Shown here one piece after another: positions 42,918-51,410 of a DNA stretch of 62,526 bases (the first letter of the stretch is position 1; every line of letters starts with the position of its first letter). The notes below the pieces were generated by a model. The model ran no database searches, was not told the origin of the DNA, and worked only from the letters and a program-made list of their open reading frames with translations. The stretch is from an uncultured Treponema sp. (lineage in GTDB: Bacteria > Spirochaetota > Spirochaetia > Treponematales > Treponemataceae): NCBI GenBank assembly GCA_934691925.1, contig CAKUTI010000007.1, forward strand, positions 1-62,526, in the 5' to 3' direction. The position numbers and the translations under genes are program-made.

Positions 42918-45900
42918 CTACTTTGCCATCGAGTCAATCACGCTTTGCTCGTATTTAGTCCAATAGTCGCTTTTGCATGAGAAGCGGCTTTCAGAATCGA
43001 CTTTAAACATTATTTCTCCGTCGTTGTTCTCGCCGATTGCCTTTGCAGGCTTTGCAATGTTCTTTCCAAGCACCGGAATCGAAGTTTTTATGGCTTTTGC
43101 GAACTCGCCTGCAATAACAAAGCCGCCGAGCTTGTTGTTGTGTGTGCTTTCGCCTTGCGCCATAAGCTCGCGGGCAGCTAAGTCGTCGCCTTTGTCGGCG
43201 TACGCTTTTTCGTAAAGCGATTTTGTGATTTCAAATCCGTCAATCAAAGCGACATTTTCCTCTTTTGCAAGCTGGCGGACTGCCTCAACGTAGGCGTTGT
43301 TTGAAGTAACCTGCGTTTTTGTTGTTGTGTCGGTTGAGTCGTGGTGAGGGCGGATTTTTCCGTCTGCCTCAAAATAAAGGCGTGAAACCGGCGTTACGAG
43401 AACTGGAGTCGCGCCCGCTTTTCTTGCGGCTTCGATGTACTGCTTAAGATACCATTTGTAAGTTCCGCCGCAGTCATAAGAATAGAAAGTGTCTCCATAT
43501 TTTGACTTGTAGCTGTCCGGAGTTTTTACTTTTTTGCCCTCGCTTACAGGATAAACGCCTTTCGCGTCCGGCTTTCCAAGCGGAACGTAGCGGTCTTCAA
43601 GATAGCCTGATGAATTTGAGCAGTCGTTGTGTCCGAACTGGATAAAAAGATAGTCGCCTTTTCCTATGTTCTCGGCGATTTTTTCAAGGGTTCCTTCGTT
43701 GATGAAGTTTCTTGCAGAGCGTCCGCCGTTCGCGTAGTTCTGGACTGCAACTCCGTTGTTGAACCAGTTCTGCAAAAATTCTCCCCACGCGCCTTCGTTC
43801 CGTGTCTGGCCTGCGCTCCACATTCCGCCTGCAGAATAATCTTTTACAGTTGAGTCGCCTGCAAGAAAGATGTTTGTCGCATCGGCTGTTCTAGGCCTGG
43901 TTGCTGCGGCTTTTGAAGGATAAGCGTAGCCTTCGAGAACTGCGCGGTCGAGCTTTGCAGAAACCGCATTGCCAGTTTCTCCGCTTCGTAGCTTTGGAGT
44001 TACAACGCACTTGATTATGAATCCTGAATCCTCTTTTGTGAGGAGATAAGATTTGTCCGCGTAGCCTGCGCTTTGCTTTACGAGAGTCTCTTTCGCGTCT
44101 TTTTTGACGTTTTCAACTCTGTACCATCGAATTAAAGATTCGTCCTCATCTTCTGAAATTTTTCCAAGAGAATAATGAACTGTGATTGTGTGCCCCGGAT
44201 AAGGCGTGTTGATGTCGTCATCTGTTGTGAAGCTTACCTTTTTCGCCTTGATTTTCGCCTTTGCAGGAGATGAATAGAATGCCGGTTTCCAGTCTCCGAA
44301 GAAATCTTTTGGAGAATATAAATAATCTGACTTCAAGGCTGTTTTTCCGATTCTGTCGCTTAGGTCGAGCGGCTTTCCGTTCCAGATTGTGTTGAACTCG
44401 CGGAAATTCGCGTTTTCAGGCTTGTTTCCGCTCATTGAAGTCCAGCCGTCGTCCGCGATTATGTATTCGTTTCCAACAACTGTGTTAATCCAAGCGACGC
44501 GCGCGTCTTTTCCCCACGGGCGGCCGAGAAAGCAGACTGTCTGCTCCGTTCCAGTCTCCTGGCTCAAAACGCAGTTGTAGAACAAATATCCTTTTGATGT
44601 TGAAGTTCTTGCGGCTGTGGCGTATCCGCCTGAAGCGCGGTCTGTGTAGCCAGCAAATCTGATTTCGCAGTTTTCAAACACAACATCTCCGTCTCCAAAG
44701 ATAAAGTCTGTGTTTCCTTCGATGTAGCAGTTCTTGAAATATGCGTTTACAGCGGCTGTATAAAGCGTGTCCTGGCTTCCCAAGAAACGGCAGTTTTTGA
44801 ATTCTGAATCTTTTGCCTCAACAGCGATTGCGGCAGAGCGTTCTGTCGCGGCTTTTGAGCGAACGTCGGAATTGAGCTTGCGCTGGAAAGGGAAACTTCC
44901 GTCCATTTCAACGCCGTCTTCAATTTCCTCGTCTGTAACATATTTGTTGAATGAAGTCTCGAATGTGATTCCTTCTGCGCGGAATGCGGTTGCGGCCGGC
45001 TTTACGTAAGTTGCAACGCCCCATTTTGCCGCGATGTGCTTTGCGAATTTGTCGTAAGCCAAATCTTCATCGAAATATCCGTTTTCGCTTGCTGAATAAT
45101 AATAATATCCGATTCCGTAGTACCAAGTGAGCTTGACTTCTTTTGAGATGTCGTCATTTTTGAGAGTGATGTAAGGAGAATCAACAAAAATCTGCTCGCG
45201 GTAAACGCCCGGCTCAATGTGGATTGTGATTCTTTCCTTCTCGCTTTTCGGATTCATTGCGGCAGCGGCTTTCAAGGCTGCGTTCACCGTTTTGAATTCA
45301 TCTTTTTTTCCGACTTTAAGATTTTGTCTAAGAGGATGAACAACCGGAAGCGATTCCTTTTTCTTGTATTTAATGTCTTTTTTAACATTCGCGCCGTTCA
45401 CAACAACGTGATTTTCAGAAATTGTCGTGTCGGTCTCAGAAAGAACGAGATATTTTCCGTCGCGGAGACTTGCAGAATATTCTTTTGCAATCAGTTTCGC
45501 AGGATAAACGTAGCCGTCCTCAAGATTTTTGAAAGAAATTTCAGATGGAAAAACCGAAACGTCTCCAAACTGCTTTCCAGAAACTTCGTAAACAGGCTTT
45601 GCCTTTACTTCAACATTTTTTTCAAGATTTGAAAGAGAATCGAAAATTCTGTCAGATGAAATTTCGTAGTCGTTCGCGCCTTTTAGAGAAGCCGTGTATT
45701 TTACAGCAGGCTCAAGCTCGCCTGAAAAAGAAAAATCCGGCTCGATTTCAATTTCAACCGGCTGATAATTTGAATTTTCCGGCGGAACAAATTCAAGAGC
45801 GAGCTTTTCAAATTTGTAGTCAGAAGCCAATCCGCTTAGTTTTCCTGTCAATTTGTAAGTTTTTGACTCGGCAACAGCAACGTTGAATTTTACGTTTTTT

Positions 45901-46745
45901 CCGCTGTCAGATTTTGATGTCTTTAAGATTTTTGTCTCGCTTGCAACTCCAAAGCCTTTCATTCCAGACAAAACGGCAGTAAGCTCGTAGCCCGCAGGAA
46001 GATTCGCAGAATAGTTTTTTCCATTGATTGTTGCAACGATTTCCTGATTTGTGTCTTTCACAACGAATTTGAGAGCTGCCCCGGAAGCCGCGCCCGCAAA
46101 ATTTCCTGAAACCTGAGCCGCAGGAAATCTTGAAACCCTGTAATAGACCGGTTTTCCGGCAGTTTTTCCCGGAAAAATTTTATAAGAGCCGTCGTAAGAC
46201 GCAATCCAAGAATACAAGACAGACTCGTTTTTAAGAGACGCCTCTTCAAGCTGCTTTCCGTCTTTCGCGCCTGAATCATCCGTGCTGACAAAGTAAATTT
46301 TCTCGTCCGCAGCGTTTGAAGTTCTCGCGTAAAGATTGATGATGTCGCCTGATTTTACGTTTTTAATCAAAATGCAGCGTTTTGACTCGTCGCCTTTTCC
46401 GTTGCAGTACCAAATTCCGTTTGCCTCGTAGCCGTCATCAAAAGAAAAAGCCGCATAGCCTTGATTTCCGTAGTTTTTCTTCCCCGAATAATAAGCGCGG
46501 TCGTTGTTGTCAGGATAAATCGTAACGTCGCCGAAAGTGATTTCCGACTTTGTGAATTTTCCGTCAGAAGCGATTTCCGCCAAATTGTCGATGTCGGAAA
46601 CTGAAATATGGTTCACAGCGTTTTTCTCGCTGACTCCTCCAAAATCCCAGACCTCAACTTTTCGGTTCTGGGCAGAAAGCGCGCAAAACGAGACCGCAGC
46701 CCCGATAAAGCACAAAACTTTTTTAACAAAACTGATTTTTTTCAT
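42918..46745 (-). CDS. Secreted pectin methylesterase (CE8) - rhamnogalacturonan acetylesterase (CE12-like) fusion
   Basis: 1275 residues. Signal peptide about 1-25 (FIGAAVSFCALSAQ). Residues 30-470 hold beta-rich and FN3-like segments. Residues 480-850 are a CE8 pectinesterase: FKTVNAALKAA start, GSQDTLY, DFIFGDGDVVFENC and FLGRPWG, including catalytic Asp residues. An Ig-like linker follows (870-980). Residues 985-1245 form an SGNH esterase: IFLAGDSTVKDYS (block I Ser), GGRSARNF, IQFGHNDCS, and a terminal Asp/His in GESTHNNKLGG. It should remove methyl and acetyl esters from pectin outside the cytoplasm. It stands alone on the minus strand. Confidence 0.92.
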   Translation of the reverse strand: MKKISFVKKVLCFIGAAVSFCALSAQNRKVEVWDFGGVSEKNAVNHISVSDIDNLAEIASDGKFTKSEITFGDVTIYPDNNDRAYYSGKKNYGNQGYAAFSFDDGYEANGIWYCNGKGDESKRCILIKNVKSGDIINLYARTSNAADEKIYFVSTDDSGAKDGKQLEEASLKNESVLYSWIASYDGSYKIFPGKTAGKPVYYRVSRFPAAQVSGNFAGAASGAALKFVVKDTNQEIVATINGKNYSANLPAGYELTAVLSGMKGFGVASETKILKTSKSDSGKNVKFNVAVAESKTYKLTGKLSGLASDYKFEKLALEFVPPENSNYQPVEIEIEPDFSFSGELEPAVKYTASLKGANDYEISSDRIFDSLSNLEKNVEVKAKPVYEVSGKQFGDVSVFPSEISFKNLEDGYVYPAKLIAKEYSASLRDGKYLVLSETDTTISENHVVVNGANVKKDIKYKKKESLPVVHPLRQNLKVGKKDEFKTVNAALKAAAAMNPKSEKERITIHIEPGVYREQIFVDSPYITLKNDDISKEVKLTWYYGIGYYYYSASENGYFDEDLAYDKFAKHIAAKWGVATYVKPAATAFRAEGITFETSFNKYVTDEEIEDGVEMDGSFPFQRKLNSDVRSKAATERSAAIAVEAKDSEFKNCRFLGSQDTLYTAAVNAYFKNCYIEGNTDFIFGDGDVVFENCEIRFAGYTDRASGGYATAARTSTSKGYLFYNCVLSQETGTEQTVCFLGRPWGKDARVAWINTVVGNEYIIADDGWTSMSGNKPENANFREFNTIWNGKPLDLSDRIGKTALKSDYLYSPKDFFGDWKPAFYSSPAKAKIKAKKVSFTTDDDINTPYPGHTITVHYSLGKISEDEDESLIRWYRVENVKKDAKETLVKQSAGYADKSYLLTKEDSGFIIKCVVTPKLRSGETGNAVSAKLDRAVLEGYAYPSKAAATRPRTADATNIFLAGDSTVKDYSAGGMWSAGQTRNEGAWGEFLQNWFNNGVAVQNYANGGRSARNFINEGTLEKIAENIGKGDYLFIQFGHNDCSNSSGYLEDRYVPLGKPDAKGVYPVSEGKKVKTPDSYKSKYGDTFYSYDCGGTYKWYLKQYIEAARKAGATPVLVTPVSRLYFEADGKIRPHHDSTDTTTKTQVTSNNAYVEAVRQLAKEENVALIDGFEITKSLYEKAYADKGDDLAARELMAQGESTHNNKLGGFVIAGEFAKAIKTSIPVLGKNIAKPAKAIGENNDGEIMFKVDSESRFSCKSDYWTKYEQSVIDSMAK

Positions 46746-46866
46746 TAGAAAACCTCTTTAAAAAGACTTCGGTTTTTGATTCTAATGAAAACAAGCCGTA
46801 ATTTACATATCAGAATTTTTCAAAAAGTGTTGTTAATAGGAAAATAAGAAAATCTTAAAAAACTTG

Positions 46867-46916
46867 CGTCATTCCGAATTTAAGGCGAGCAAGAAACTTG
46901 CTCGATTTCGGAATCT
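46867..46916. repeat. Interspersed GTCATTCCGAA inverted repeat
   Basis: CGTCATTCCGAATTT and AATTTAAGGCGAGCAAG...CTTGCTCGATTTCGGAATCT form a long hairpin between two minus-strand genes. Related fragments occur at 33812 and 58156. Confidence 0.6.
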
Positions 46917-46927
46917 GTAAAAAAACT

Positions 46928-49204
46928 TTATCTTATATTTCTCAAAAGCGTGAATTCAAATCCTTCATCGAGCAAATCTCCAATCAAAAGGCTGAGCTTT
47001 TCATAGAGAAAGTCGTTTCGTTTTCCTTTTGAAATGCCGGTGCTTACAGGAATCACCATTTTGTCTTCCGCGTTTGAGACAAAAAACTCAACAAGGCTTT
47101 CCGCGCTCAAATACCATTGTTTTTTGTCGCCGTCGAGCGTCGCTGTGTCAAGGCTAAGGCGGCCGCAGTCAATGTATTTGTAGCCGCTTTTCTCGCCGTA
47201 GGATTTTATTTTTTCGTCCGCAATGTAATTTGGCGCGTGCCACATTAAAGAAAGCTCCGAGCCTGTCGCCGCAAAAAATTCGTCCTCGTTTCTTGCAAGC
47301 CCGCGCCGCACAAATTCCTCGTCAATAACAAAGCCTTTCTCGTTAAAATCCGTGAGCGTAAAAAACATTGAAGCGCAGTCGTGTCCGCTCATAACAATCT
47401 GCTTAGTCTCTTTTGGATAACGCCGGATAAATTCTCCGTTCAGAAAAAAAGTCGCCTTTATATTGCAGTCATTTAAAACCGACAGGATTTTTGGAATTCC
47501 GTCCGCGCTGTCCAAAGCGTCAAAGACCAAAGCCGCGCGCCTGCGAGCCGGAGCTTTTCTCACAGAATCTGCAAAAACAGGAGCTGTCGTTCCGTTTCCG
47601 GTCAAATTGCGGATGTAAAGAGCGTTTTCAAAAAGAAGATTGTCTGTCGGGCCGCAGTAAACGCGGAATTTTCCGTTTTGCGCAACTTGCGCTTGTCTAG
47701 CCGCTTTTTTCATAAATTCAAAAGATGCGCGGTTGTCTTCCGCTGTTTTCCGCCAGATGTTTTTATAGGAATCATAATCATAAAAAACTGAGCCGTCCGC
47801 AGAACTTTGCGCCGTAACGACATTTTCTGCGCCGAGCTTCCAGAATGCGGAATTTATAGAAGACAAGAACAAAATTCTTCCGTCTCCAGCAAATTTTCCG
47901 TCATCGTTCATCGTCCATTTTTTTACAGAAGAGCTTCCGCCCGCAAAAACCGTCTCGTTTCCGCTCCAGACGTAAGAAACAGATTTTTCTCCGCCCAAGT
48001 CTCCTATTTTTTTCCAGCTGTCGATTTCATAAACAAAAAGATGATTTTCCGCGCCGAACGCAAGTTTTTTTCCGTCTGGAGAAAGCACGGGAGTTTTCGC
48101 CTGCTCAAAAATTCCAATCAGCTCAATAAGCGAAGAAAGCCTGTAGACACATGATTTTTTCTTTCCGTCATCGCTTCCGACGAGATTTACCCACAAAATT
48201 TCGCTTCCGTTTGAAGCCCAGTAAAGATTGTAATCGACAACCGAGCCTTTTACCGTGCTAAAAGGCTTTGAATAAGTGTCTGAAAAATTTTTAGAGCTAG
48301 TTCCGTCAATCTCGTAAACAGAAATCACAGAATTCGCCTTTATCATAAGAAGCCGGCTCGCCTGCGGATTTATCCAGAATTTGTCTTTTCCTTCTTCAAA
48401 TTCGAGAGGAAGTTTTCCGACAACAACGCCAGTTCCAACGATATTTGAATACAATGCGCGCGTGTAAAGCTCGTTTGTTCCAATTTTGTAGATTAAGCCG
48501 CCGTCAATGTAGATAAAATATTTTGAATTCGCCCAAGAGACGCTGTTTATGCCGCCATCGCCTATTTTTCTGAACTCGTCGCTCATCTGAAGATTCTGCT
48601 CGCAGGCTTTCGGGTCGCAAAAATAAACGCCTTTTGATTTTTCGCCTTTTTTTTCGTAAAGAAAAAGCTCTTTTTCAGGACACCATTTCACAGGAATTTT
48701 TTCATAGTCGAATTCCGCGTCCTCGTCGATAACAAATTCCTGAAATGTGAAGGAATTTTTCAAAATCAGCTTTGCGGAAGCCGGACCAGTTTTTTTCAAG
48801 AAGCAAATCCATTTTCCGCTTGTGCTTGCGAGAGCGGGAGTCATTCCTTTTGCGGCGGTTGGAATCGACTCTTCCTGAACAATCCAAGTGAGATTTTCGT
48901 CCGCAACGGAATAGCGCGCAGTTCCGTAACGGTTTCTAATCTGCAAGACAGCTCCGCCAGAAAGCAGCTCCATTTTTTCAGGATAGCAAGTGAGAATTTT
49001 TGTGTTTTGGGATTTTGTCGCGTCGGTCAAAAAAAGAGTCTTGTAATTTTCGCCGCCGACAAGATTATGCTCGATTGTGTAAAGAATTTTGCTTTCGCTG
49101 TTTATCTGCGGATTTTCAAATTTTATTAGATTTGAAGCCGAAAATCCGCAAAATTCTGAGAACAAAACAAAAATGCTAAAAAATGATTTTTTCAAATTTT
49201 TCAT
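46928..49204 (-). CDS. Exported beta-propeller protein with degenerate NodB-type polysaccharide deacetylase domain
   Basis: 758 residues from ATG 49204, giving a signal peptide MKNLKKSFFSIFVLFSEF ending near FSAS. Residues 30-510 contain WD40/PD40-like repeats (VLSPDGKKLAFGAENHLFVYE, and several W-G/S-N segments). Residues 550-755 resemble NodB: AALVFDALDSAD, ATFFLNGEFIRRYP, MWHAPNY, and GFEFTLL. The usual FDDGP is FDALDS and the HxxxH zinc motif is absent (GHDCASMFFTL), so catalysis is doubtful. The frame opens at a TTG at 49216. It follows the zinc-ribbon gene by 14 bp. Confidence 0.7.
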   Translation of the reverse strand: MKNLKKSFFSIFVLFSEFCGFSASNLIKFENPQINSESKILYTIEHNLVGGENYKTLFLTDATKSQNTKILTCYPEKMELLSGGAVLQIRNRYGTARYSVADENLTWIVQEESIPTAAKGMTPALASTSGKWICFLKKTGPASAKLILKNSFTFQEFVIDEDAEFDYEKIPVKWCPEKELFLYEKKGEKSKGVYFCDPKACEQNLQMSDEFRKIGDGGINSVSWANSKYFIYIDGGLIYKIGTNELYTRALYSNIVGTGVVVGKLPLEFEEGKDKFWINPQASRLLMIKANSVISVYEIDGTSSKNFSDTYSKPFSTVKGSVVDYNLYWASNGSEILWVNLVGSDDGKKKSCVYRLSSLIELIGIFEQAKTPVLSPDGKKLAFGAENHLFVYEIDSWKKIGDLGGEKSVSYVWSGNETVFAGGSSSVKKWTMNDDGKFAGDGRILFLSSINSAFWKLGAENVVTAQSSADGSVFYDYDSYKNIWRKTAEDNRASFEFMKKAARQAQVAQNGKFRVYCGPTDNLLFENALYIRNLTGNGTTAPVFADSVRKAPARRRAALVFDALDSADGIPKILSVLNDCNIKATFFLNGEFIRRYPKETKQIVMSGHDCASMFFTLTDFNEKGFVIDEEFVRRGLARNEDEFFAATGSELSLMWHAPNYIADEKIKSYGEKSGYKYIDCGRLSLDTATLDGDKKQWYLSAESLVEFFVSNAEDKMVIPVSTGISKGKRNDFLYEKLSLLIGDLLDEGFEFTLLRNIR

Positions 49205-49218
49205 CGCGAACCGCAAAA

Positions 49219-49479
49219 TCAGGCGTTTTTTTTCGGTTTTGCCCCCGACTGCATTTTTTCAGTAAGCTCGCCAAGCTCTTTTTCAAGTTCTTCTATTTTA
49301 TGCTGAATTTTCTGAACGCGGCTCACTCTGTTTTCCGTCTGCTTTGCTTCAAGCTGGCTGAAAACATTTTCCAGAATCATTTTGTCGTCCGCTTCCTTAC
49401 GCTGTTTTCCGCACCACGGGCAGTAAATAAAAGATTCATCGATAGGGCGGCCGCAGTCGCAAAAAGTTATAAAATCCAT
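49219..49479 (-). CDS. Small zinc-ribbon protein
   Basis: 86 residues. Residues 8-25 carry CDCGRPI...CPWCG, a CxC-x13-CxxC zinc ribbon. The rest is a charged coiled-coil (EELEKELGELTEKMQ). Function is unknown; it may bind nucleic acid or protein. Its stop is close to the start of the propeller-NodB gene, so the two are likely cotranscribed and translationally coupled. Confidence 0.65.
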   Translation of the reverse strand: MDFITFCDCGRPIDESFIYCPWCGKQRKEADDKMILENVFSQLEAKQTENRVSRVQKIQHKIEELEKELGELTEKMQSGAKPKKNA

Positions 49480-49637
49480 TTTCCGTTTCCGTTTTTCCGC
49501 GCCAATTTTATGGCCATTCTATGGCAAATTCAGCGTTTTATAAATCTCATTTTTAAATAATTTTTATTAAATAAATCAAAAAATTGGTTTTTCCGATTTT
49601 CACTTTTTCTCGCTTTTCAGTCATCAAAATGTCAAAA

Positions 49638-50807
49638 TCATTTTATCAGACTAAGCGGATCGACAAGTTTTCCGTTTTTGTAGACCGTAAAATGAAGATG
49701 CGGGCCGGTTGAATATCCTGTAGAGCCTACAAGCCCGATTTTCGTGCTTTGGTCAACATAAGTTCCAGTTTTTGCAAGCGTTTTTAGCATATGCGCGTAC
49801 AAAGTCTGGTAGCCGTTTCCGTGGTTTATGATAACATAATTTCCAAAAATATTGCTCCAGCCAACATAAGCAACTTTTCCGCTCATCGCAGAATAAATCT
49901 GAGTTCCCTGCGGACACGCCATATCGATTCCAGTGTGGTTTGAAGGCGCGCCAGTGAAAGGGTCTTTTCTGTGCCCAAAATAAGAAGAAATTCTGTATTT
50001 TGTTTTTAGAGGACAAACGAAAAGCTCGCCCATCGCTTTTTTAAGGCTCGCAGAATCCATTTTCGCGCCCGGAATAAAAAGCTCCATTCCTTTTGAAAGA
50101 ACGTCGGAAGTCAAATCGTTTGCGTCAAGAATTTCCTCAACGCTCACGTGATATTTCACAGAAATCGCATTCAAAGAATCTCCGGCAGAAACTTTGTGAA
50201 TCAAGCCGTCCTGAGAAGGAATCCTTAAAATCTGCCCGGCTCTTAAAGCGCGAACGTTTCCAATATTGTTCACTGCAATCAAAGTTGAGATATTTGAAAG
50301 CCCGAAACGCCTTGTAATCGTGGAAATTGCGTCTCCTGAGCGGACTTTGTAATCCTGAAAAACGACTTTCTGTCCGATTCCAATACTCGCCGCAGTCAAA
50401 ATCTTTCCGTTTTCATCAAGAACGTTTCCATTTTCGTCAACATCGGAAACAATATCTTCCATTGCGAATTTCGACATCGCAATATCCAAAAAATCAAAAT
50501 CGACAGAAGAATCAGGATTGAATTTTAAAGAAAGAGTATGAGACTCAAAATATGAAAGCGCGTTAAAAACAGTAACCGGCACAACGAGCAAAATCAAAGC
50601 GAGCAAAAAAAGCGGAAAATAAAAAACGGCTTTTTTGCCGAATTCAGAAAGCGATTTTTTCTCTTTTTGTCTCGGAGAAGCCTTTGCAGCGGTTCTCACA
50701 CCGGTTTTCATACCGGTCCTCACAAGCGAATAATTGAAATTGAATTCCGTTTCCGTCCGGGTTGTCTGTTTTCTGGCAGCCGAGCCAACATAACTGAATA
50801 CTTCCAT
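49638..50807 (-). CDS. LysM-containing M23 family metallopeptidase
   Basis: 389 residues. After a cytoplasmic head (1-65) comes one membrane segment (about 70-95). Two LysM domains follow: YKVRSGDAISTITRRFGLS near 155-200 and HKVSAGDSLNAISVKYHVS near 205-250. The C-terminal peptidase (285-385) has FGHRKDPFTGAPSNHTGIDM with the zinc His/Asp pair, HLHFTVYKNG and the final DPLSLI. It would cleave or remodel peptidoglycan in the periplasm. Divergent from lepB with an 81-bp gap. Confidence 0.95.
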   Translation of the reverse strand: MEVFSYVGSAARKQTTRTETEFNFNYSLVRTGMKTGVRTAAKASPRQKEKKSLSEFGKKAVFYFPLFLLALILLVVPVTVFNALSYFESHTLSLKFNPDSSVDFDFLDIAMSKFAMEDIVSDVDENGNVLDENGKILTAASIGIGQKVVFQDYKVRSGDAISTITRRFGLSNISTLIAVNNIGNVRALRAGQILRIPSQDGLIHKVSAGDSLNAISVKYHVSVEEILDANDLTSDVLSKGMELFIPGAKMDSASLKKAMGELFVCPLKTKYRISSYFGHRKDPFTGAPSNHTGIDMACPQGTQIYSAMSGKVAYVGWSNIFGNYVIINHGNGYQTLYAHMLKTLAKTGTYVDQSTKIGLVGSTGYSTGPHLHFTVYKNGKLVDPLSLIK

Positions 50808-50888
50808 ATATCTTTTATCGGAAAAATGCTAATATGAATTTAGATTTTAGGAGATGAAAATAAAAAGCTCCGGCAAAATCTGAAAATT

Positions 50889-51410
50889 ATGGAAGAAGAA
50901 AAATCAAAAAAAAATAAATATTCCGCGCTGATATTTTTTGTCTGTGTGGGGCTTGCTCTCGGACTTTTGATAAAGCTTTTCGCGTTTGAAATTCTGACGG
51001 TTTCTGGCCGCTCAATGTTTCCGGCTCTTCACGACGGAGACAAAATTTTCATAAACAAGCTCGCGTTCGGAATCGCCGAGCCTTACGGAAGCAAGCTGCT
51101 TGTCCAATGGGCAAAGCCAAAAAAAGGCGACATCGTGATTTATCTTTACGATGACAAAATCGTCGTGAAACGCTGCGTGGCGGTCTCAGGCGACAAGCTG
51201 GAATATTCAAAAAATTCTGAATATATTTTAAAGACAGACGGAAAAGAAATTCCTCTGACAAAAATTCAATACGAAAATCTGAAAAATTCTGATTCAGTTC
51301 CAGAAGGCTATATTCTCGCAATCGGAGACAACTACGAGGAGTCGGTAGATTCTCGCGCTTACGGTTTTGTTTCGGCGCGAAACGTGCTTGGAAAAGTTAT
51401 ATGCAAATGA
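50889..51410 (+). CDS. lepB: Signal peptidase I
   Basis: 173 residues with one N-terminal membrane segment (about 14-34). The catalytic Ser lies in SGRSMFPAL (residues 38-46) and the general-base Lys in VVKRCVAVSGD near residue 95; box E reads GDNYEESVDSRAYG. It removes signal peptides on the outer face of the inner membrane. Only one membrane span is predicted, the short type. It overlaps the next gene by 10 bp, implying translational coupling. Confidence 0.94.
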   Translation: MEEEKSKKNKYSALIFFVCVGLALGLLIKLFAFEILTVSGRSMFPALHDGDKIFINKLAFGIAEPYGSKLLVQWAKPKKGDIVIYLYDDKIVVKRCVAVSGDKLEYSKNSEYILKTDGKEIPLTKIQYENLKNSDSVPEGYILAIGDNYEESVDSRAYGFVSARNVLGKVICK

